From: Betaproteobacteria bacterium
GTDB lineage: Bacteria; Pseudomonadota; Gammaproteobacteria; Burkholderiales; Rhodocyclaceae
NCBI GenBank assembly: GCA_028065725.1
Contig: JAPTVL010000350.1
Location: forward strand, 1 to 21,033
Reading direction: 5' to 3'
Length of the DNA: 21,033 nucleotides
Below are positions 17,337-21,033 of this stretch, one piece after another. The number at the start of each line of letters is the position of its first letter. Positions within the stretch are counted from its first letter, which is position 1. A program made the position numbers and the translations under genes. Under the pieces are notes generated by a model, which was not told where the DNA came from, ran no database searches, and worked only from the letters and a program-made list of their open reading frames with translations.

Positions 17337-17354
17337 CAACCGGGGTTCCAAGGA
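17337..17354 (-). repeat. Right terminal inverted repeat of the fliH/fliI element
   Basis: CAACCGGGGTTCCAAGGA is the exact reverse complement of the left terminus. It directly abuts the fliH stop codon, whose TAA forms one copy of the target duplication. Confidence 0.9.
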
Positions 17355-17954
17355 TTACTCGATCCAGTTCAGGTTGGAGCCGAGCACCTGCACCACCTGG
17401 CGCCAGCGCGCCGGCAGCGTGGCGTCGAGGTCGCCCTGACCGGTTTCGATCAGGCAGCCGCCGCGCACGATACGCGCGTCCTCCACGATGCGCAGGCGGT
17501 TCTTGTCGAGCACCTGGTCGAGATGCGGGCGCACCAGCGCGGCATCCTCCGGGTTCAGCAGCAGGCGCGCCTCGCGGCTGGTTTCCGCCATCTGTTTCAG
17601 CGCCATATTGACCACATCGAGAACGCGTTCCGGACGCGCGGCGAGCTCGCCCGCCACCACCTGTCGCGCCACGTCGAGCGCCAGTTCAAGCACCATGTCG
17701 GCCAAGCGAAAATCGAAGTTGTCGAGGGTGGTGCCGAAGCTTTCAGCCAGCTGTTTCATGCGCCCGCAGGCCTGTTCCCCTTCCGCCCGCCCGGCGGCCA
17801 ATCCTTCGGCGTAGCCCTCGGCACGCGCGGTTTCGCGCAGCCTGGCGAGTTCAGCCTCGGCATCCACGGCGGGCGGCGTTTGCTCGCCAGCGGACGCAGC
17901 CAGTTCCACCACTTCCCAGTGTTCAAATGCGGTGGTGTCGTCGTGGGTGCTCAT
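17355..17954 (-). CDS. fliH: Flagellar export regulator FliH
   Basis: This 199-residue cytoplasmic protein is the FliI-binding stator-like part of the flagellar export ATPase complex. It has an acidic variable N-terminus, then a helix with repeated small-residue spacing (ARAEGYAEGLAAGRAEGEQ, about residues 64-82), the typical FliH GxxxG-rich stretch, and a conserved C-terminal domain with ELALDVARQVVAGEL and RIVEDARIVRGGCLIET. I start at MSTHDD, where the ATG overlaps the fliG stop by four bases (ATGA); the longer frame to 18023 is an overlap artefact. Its TAA stop is part of the duplicated TTA flanking the inserted element. Confidence 0.92.
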   Translation of the reverse strand: MSTHDDTTAFEHWEVVELAASAGEQTPPAVDAEAELARLRETARAEGYAEGLAAGRAEGEQACGRMKQLAESFGTTLDNFDFRLADMVLELALDVARQVVAGELAARPERVLDVVNMALKQMAETSREARLLLNPEDAALVRPHLDQVLDKNRLRIVEDARIVRGGCLIETGQGDLDATLPARWRQVVQVLGSNLNWIE

Positions 17955-18919
17955 GCCGCCTCCTCTTCTTCCGGGAACGGGATCGCCCCCTCTGCCGCCA
18001 GCCACCGCAAGGCGGCGCCGCACTCATCGTGCGCAGCCTGGATCGCGGTCACCGGCAACGCGCCCAGGGTGTCGAGCTCATCGCGCATGCGCTGCGCCGC
18101 GGTCGGGCTCATCACCGCGGTCAGCGCATCGAGCACCCGGCCGTCGTTTCCCTTCAGGGCATGCAGCAGGGTCCGCGCGCCGATGTTGCGCAAAAAGGTC
18201 TTGCGGCTGGCCTCGGGCAGTCGCGCCAGATCTTCGAATACGACATTTCGCACGCGCAGTCGCGCGGCCAGGCCCGCATCGTTCTGGTCGAGCTGGCTCA
18301 GTGCGGCGGCCGCGCTGCCCTCGCTCATCTGCCCCAGCAGGCTGGCAACAGCGGCTTCGCCCTGCGGCAGCGCGGCGGATTCGAGGCTGGCCAGCCAATC
18401 ATCCAGTTCGCGCAGCATGTCCGGGCTGGGTGCGTCGCTGTGCGCCAGGCTCATCAACGTATCCGCGCGCGTTTCACCGGGGAGCACCTCGAGCACCGCA
18501 GCGGCAACGTCGCGCGGCAGCTGGGAAACCACGGCGGCAATCAGCTGCGGCGGCTGGGCTTCCAGCAATCCGGCAATCTCCGCCGGTTCGCGCCAGGCCA
18601 GTTTATCCAGTGCCTGCATGCCCGCTGCGCCCAGGCGCTGCAGCAGCGCTTGCGCGCGCTCCGGGCGGAAGGCCTGCTTCAGCGTCTCGTCGAGAAACCG
18701 CCCGGTATCCGCGGCGAACCCGGTCTGCTCGGCTGCCTCGGCGGCGTAATCGCGCAGGATGGCACGCACGCGTTCGCGCGGCAGCACGCCCAATTCCCGC
18801 ATCGCCTGTCCCAGGCGGCTGACTTCCAATGGGCTCAGGTAACGCAGCACGGCGGCTGTGGCCTCTTCGCCCAGGGCGAGCAGCAGCGCTGCAGATTTCT
18901 CGATTCCGGCCTGGCTCAT
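17951..18919 (-). CDS. fliG: Flagellar motor switch protein FliG (divergent)
   Basis: This 322-residue protein would form the rotor ring under FliF and bind the switch protein FliM. It has the three-part FliG layout: FliF-binding N domain (EKSAALLLALGEEATAAVL...), middle armadillo repeat (about 110-165) and C-terminal torque domain (about 205-310, VFEDLARL...LLHALKG). It departs from the family at key sites: the middle EHPQ motif reads QPPQ (122-125), and the torque helix that usually carries a V-D-(S/D)-(E/D) stretch reads NIGART (245-250). I start at MSQAG, whose ATG overlaps the fliF stop as ATGA; a GTG at 18931 is less likely. The product is clear, but motor function as in E. coli is uncertain. 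Confidence 0.9.
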   Translation of the reverse strand: MSQAGIEKSAALLLALGEEATAAVLRYLSPLEVSRLGQAMRELGVLPRERVRAILRDYAAEAAEQTGFAADTGRFLDETLKQAFRPERAQALLQRLGAAGMQALDKLAWREPAEIAGLLEAQPPQLIAAVVSQLPRDVAAAVLEVLPGETRADTLMSLAHSDAPSPDMLRELDDWLASLESAALPQGEAAVASLLGQMSEGSAAAALSQLDQNDAGLAARLRVRNVVFEDLARLPEASRKTFLRNIGARTLLHALKGNDGRVLDALTAVMSPTAAQRMRDELDTLGALPVTAIQAAHDECGAALRWLAAEGAIPFPEEEEAA

Positions 18920-20259
18920 GCGCGCATCCACAGCTTGATGACATCGGCCGTCACACGCGGATCGGCCAGCGTCTGATTACGGGCCGCATCGAGTTCCGCG
19001 TCAAAATCGTCCTCCAGCGCCACGACGGCAGGCGTCCTGCGGGGTCGCAGCCAGCCGATCGCGCCAAGCAGGAGAACCGCCGCGGCACCCGCCAGCATCC
19101 ACGGCCGAAAATCGAAGGAACGGGACGTGTCGGGCGACGGGCTGACCGGGCGCACCCGAGGAATCGGGGTGGGCGCCGGTGCCTGGGCGAGCGTGGCTGG
19201 AAGTTCGGCCTGCACCTCGGCTGCCGCTGCAGGCAGCGCATACACGTTCAGCGTGTCGCCGCGCGCCGGCAGCAACCCCAGCGCCTGGCGGGCCAGCTGT
19301 CCGGCGCGCTTGATGTCGGCTGCGCTGGCGTCAAACCCCAGAATCACGATGGCATTCACGCGCTGGATACGGCCTTCCGGCACGCGCGTGGTGAGCACGG
19401 TTTTTTCCAGCGGACGCGTCTGCCCTCCCACCACGACATTGCGCACCCGCTCGACTGTCTGCCGGGTTTCGCTGTCTTCCAGCGTGGCCGTCACCTGCAC
19501 GCTGACGCGATCCTTGCCCAGCCACGGCGTCAGCACTGCCAGCGCCCGTTGCGCCAGATCCTGTTCGAGCGCCAGCCGGTGCGACTGGGATGGCTCGGGT
19601 ACTGCAACCCCCAGCAGGACGCCGCGCGGGTCGAGCACCTGCACCTCGGTGCGCTTCATGCGCGGCACGCTGGCGGCCACCAGGGTCTGGATCGTCGTCA
19701 CCTGCTCGACCGACAGCTGGGCGCCGGAACGCAGCCGCACCAGCACCGCAGCCGTGGCGGGCGGCGCATCGCGCAGGAAAGGCGAAACCTTGGGCAGGGC
19801 GAGATGGACGCGCGCGAGCTCGACCGCGTCCAGCGCCTGGATCGAACGGGCGAGGTCGATTTCAAGTCCGCGCTGAAAGCGCTGCTGCTCCTGCAGCGAG
19901 GATGCGCCGAAGCTGGGCGCGCGATCGATTTCGTCCTGCGCGTCGGCATCGGACTTGGGCAGCCCCCGCGCCGCCAGGCGATAGCGCGCAACATGGAGTT
20001 TATCGGCCGGCACTTCGATGGTGCCGTCGGCGGTGGACAGGCGATAGGGAATGTCGAGCTGTTCGAGTGCGGCGATGACTTCGCCGCCCGCGCGGTCGGA
20101 CAGCTGCGAGTACAGCAGACGATAAACAGGCGGGTTGAACCAGAGATAGGCGGCGGCCAGTGCGACCAGCGGCAGCAGCACCAGCAAGGCAAGCATGAAG
20201 CGGCGCAGCGGGCTCGCTTCCACGATCAGATCGCGCAGGCTGCTCAGCCAACCCGGCAC
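18916..20259 (-). CDS. fliF: Flagellar MS-ring protein FliF (short form)
   Basis: This protein of about 447 residues has two membrane helices (about 20-41 and 384-404) flanking periplasmic ring-building motifs, and a cytoplasmic tail with NQTLADPRVTADVIKLWM, the FliG-binding end. FliF proteins usually have 520-580 residues. Here the proline/glycine-rich beta-collar region before the third ring motif is nearly gone: TATLEDSETRQTVERV runs almost directly into RVPEGRIQRVNAIVIL. I prefer GTG at 20259, with GAGG about eight bases upstream; GTG at 20268 is the longer choice but lacks a spaced ribosome site. It begins the fli operon, 69 nt after sixA. The neighbouring fliE, common upstream of fliF, is absent. 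Confidence 0.9.
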   Translation of the reverse strand: MPGWLSSLRDLIVEASPLRRFMLALLVLLPLVALAAAYLWFNPPVYRLLYSQLSDRAGGEVIAALEQLDIPYRLSTADGTIEVPADKLHVARYRLAARGLPKSDADAQDEIDRAPSFGASSLQEQQRFQRGLEIDLARSIQALDAVELARVHLALPKVSPFLRDAPPATAAVLVRLRSGAQLSVEQVTTIQTLVAASVPRMKRTEVQVLDPRGVLLGVAVPEPSQSHRLALEQDLAQRALAVLTPWLGKDRVSVQVTATLEDSETRQTVERVRNVVVGGQTRPLEKTVLTTRVPEGRIQRVNAIVILGFDASAADIKRAGQLARQALGLLPARGDTLNVYALPAAAAEVQAELPATLAQAPAPTPIPRVRPVSPSPDTSRSFDFRPWMLAGAAAVLLLGAIGWLRPRRTPAVVALEDDFDAELDAARNQTLADPRVTADVIKLWMRA

Positions 20260-20328
20260 TGGACGCACCTCGTCTGCGTTGTCGGATTCGGCTGGAACGC
20301 CTTGATGGGCTGGGTAATCACACGGCGA

Positions 20329-20781
20329 TTATAACCAGTCAGGCGCGGCCACAGCGCGCAATACCACCTGCAATTGCCCAGCCCGCTCGCGGCCCTGAAA
20401 CCACCAGATCGCACCTTTCTTCACCGCCAGGTCCCCCGCCCGCCCGGCCAGCAGCTGCATCGCCACCTGCCCCAGCGTGGGCTGATGGCCGACGACCAGC
20501 ACCGGATAGGCGGCATCCGGCCAGCCAACGGCGGCCAGTAGCTCCTTCGCGCTTGTCCCGGGGCCCAATTCCGGCACCTCTTCACAATCGCGGCCCAGCG
20601 CCTGCGCGGTTTGCAGGGTACGGATGGCGGGGCTTGCCATAACCTGGATGTCCGGAGGCAGCCGCGGATTGAGCCAGTCGGCCATTCGCGACGCCTGCTT
20701 GCGGCCTTTGTCGGTAAGTTCGCGATTGAGATCGGGGAGGGTGTCCTCCGCCTCGGCGTGTCGCCACAAAATGAGTTCCAT
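20329..20781 (-). CDS. sixA: Phosphohistidine phosphatase SixA
   Basis: This 150-residue small histidine phosphatase begins MELILWRHAEAED, placing the catalytic His8 in the RHG-type motif; the second histidine (His99) is in VVGHQPTLG. SixA removes phosphate from histidine in phosphotransfer proteins such as ArcB or PTS components; the substrate here is unknown. GAGGT precedes the ATG at good spacing. It follows a probable CHAD-domain gene by 48 nt, a common pairing near polyphosphate genes. Its last codons contain TATAAT (20328-20333) on the minus strand, which could serve as a -10 for fliF, but no matching -35 is seen. Confidence 0.93.
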   Translation of the reverse strand: MELILWRHAEAEDTLPDLNRELTDKGRKQASRMADWLNPRLPPDIQVMASPAIRTLQTAQALGRDCEEVPELGPGTSAKELLAAVGWPDAAYPVLVVGHQPTLGQVAMQLLAGRAGDLAVKKGAIWWFQGRERAGQLQVVLRAVAAPDWL

Positions 20782-20829
20782 CGGGTTTACCTCAAAAAAG
20801 TGTCCATCTCGAATGCGGAGCGGTCTGCC

Positions 20830-21033
20830 CTACCAGTAAGCCTTCAATTTCAGGAACGCGCGTACACGCCTGGCGCTCTCGCCGCTCGCCGCCTCCGCCT
20901 GTTTCACTGCCAACCAACCGAGCACGAAATCCCCCATCGGCCCCGACTTCACCTGCCCTAAAGGACTCCGATCCACTACGTTCTGAAGAACGTGTGGAGT
21001 CGTATGCCCTAAAGGACTCCGATCCACTACGTT
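20830..21033 (-). CDS. C-terminal end of a probable CHAD-domain protein, containing a 17-residue repeat
   Basis: Only the last 67 codons are in the window; the gene continues past the right edge. The final 35 residues (GDFVLGWLAVKQAEAASGES...FLKLKAYW) resemble the last helix of CHAD domains, which end in a GWLA-type helix and an aromatic residue; CHAD proteins bind polyphosphate. The neighbouring sixA supports this. Before that helix the frame reads a 17-residue unit beginning NVVDRSPLGHTTPHVLQ and then NVVDRSPLG again, encoded by a 51-bp DNA repeat. The ATG inside the repeat is not taken as the start. The repeat probably sits in a loop of the CHAD fold; the family call is moderate because most of the gene is missing. 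Confidence 0.6.
   Translation of the reverse strand, partial: NVVDRSPLGHTTPHVLQNVVDRSPLGQVKSGPMGDFVLGWLAVKQAEAASGESARRVRAFLKLKAYW
20954..21033. repeat. 51-bp tandem repeat with internal palindrome, running off the right edge
   Basis: The 29-bp sequence at 20954-20982 recurs exactly at 21005-21033, giving a 51-bp period and at least 1.57 copies within the window. Each unit holds ACGTTCT-GA-AGAACGT (20978-20993), extended by CCAC/GTGG and GACT/AGTC into a bulged hairpin at 20964-21001. The period is 17 codons, so the frame of the host gene is kept. More copies may follow beyond the window. Confidence 0.85.

Larger units (their letters stand above)
17064..17354. mobile_element. 291-bp MITE-like element between fliH and fliI
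   Basis: Perfect 18-bp inverted repeats bound this stretch (17064-17081 and 17337-17354), and the trinucleotide TTA flanks it on both sides (17061-17063 and 17355-17357). On the minus strand, deleting the element and one TTA copy joins the fliH stop to the fliI start as TAATG, the same one-base overlap style as fliO/fliP, fliP/fliQ and fliJ/gene X. That makes insertion of a transposon-like element with a 3-bp target duplication the simplest reading. It carries internal hairpins and no transposase. A 96-codon minus-strand frame beginning at a TTG in one terminus stays open across the element, but I doubt it is a gene. Mobilisation by an IS in trans is inferred; the IS1031 group of the IS5 family makes TNA duplications. 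Confidence 0.8.

Noticed and set aside
17061..17351. A 96-codon minus-strand frame spanning the fliH/fliI element
   Set aside because: It starts at a TTG inside the terminal repeat and ends in the duplicated TAA. It has no ribosome site or domain, and other frames of the element are also open, so a coding role is not supported.
20328..20333. TATAAT as a fliF promoter -10
   Set aside because: The hexamer lies in the last codons of sixA and no acceptable -35, sigma-28 or sigma-54 elements accompany it.
18829..20334. A 501-codon plus-strand open frame
   Set aside because: It is antisense to fliF, which has clear membrane helices and ring motifs.
20954..21033. Possible start of a CRISPR array at the right edge
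   Set aside because: Two 29-bp copies separated by 22 nt look array-like, but the intervening sequence forms part of the palindrome, the frame is maintained in a coding gene, and only two copies are visible. A tandem repeat fits better.

Overview
The window reads as high-GC chromosomal DNA of a betaproteobacterium. I infer a Nitrosomonadales or Thiobacillus-like relative from the dapA-bamC pair, the flagellar fli order and the rubrerythrin/DUF3501 cassette; no rRNA or marker gene confirms this. Almost the whole window is coding, and most genes lie on the minus strand in tight operons. I saw no tRNA, rRNA or CRISPR array.

Layout. (1) 1-1945: azoR followed by the 5' end of a pirin gene (minus), divergent from a LysR regulator; this looks like a quinone/electrophile-response module. 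(2) 1958-5833: a minus-strand peroxide/redox cassette, rubrerythrin -> cluster-rich Fe-S oxidoreductase -> DUF3501 -> cyclopropane fatty acid synthase. A good promoter and a perfect 7-1-7 palindrome resembling a PerR/Fur-family box lie upstream of rubrerythrin, and a strong terminator lies just after it. (3) 5924-8074: plus-strand msrB, coupled to a TTG-started flavin/NAD reductase, then an exported metallo-beta-lactamase-fold protein. (4) 8085-12594 (minus): dapA, bamC, a YycJ-like MBL hydrolase, rhlE and a DUF3301 protein, with gaps of 20 nt or less or overlaps. (5) 12672-20259 (minus): a compact flagellar basal-body/export operon fliF-G-H-I-J-X-O-P-Q-R, where X is an unrecognised 155-residue gene. 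fliE, fliK, fliL, fliM and fliN are not in their usual places. FliF lacks most of the beta-collar insertion and FliG is divergent at its usual motor residues. (6) 20329-21033 (minus): sixA and the 3' end of a probable CHAD-domain gene that carries an in-frame 51-bp tandem repeat.

The most striking DNA-level observation is a 291-bp non-autonomous element at 17064-17354 between fliH and fliI. It has perfect 18-bp terminal inverted repeats and a 3-bp TTA duplication. Removing it in silico restores a TAATG stop/start overlap, matching the junction style of the rest of the operon. The other leading observations are the rubrerythrin operator, the tandem palindromic repeat read through the CHAD gene, and the reduced flagellar gene set with gene X.
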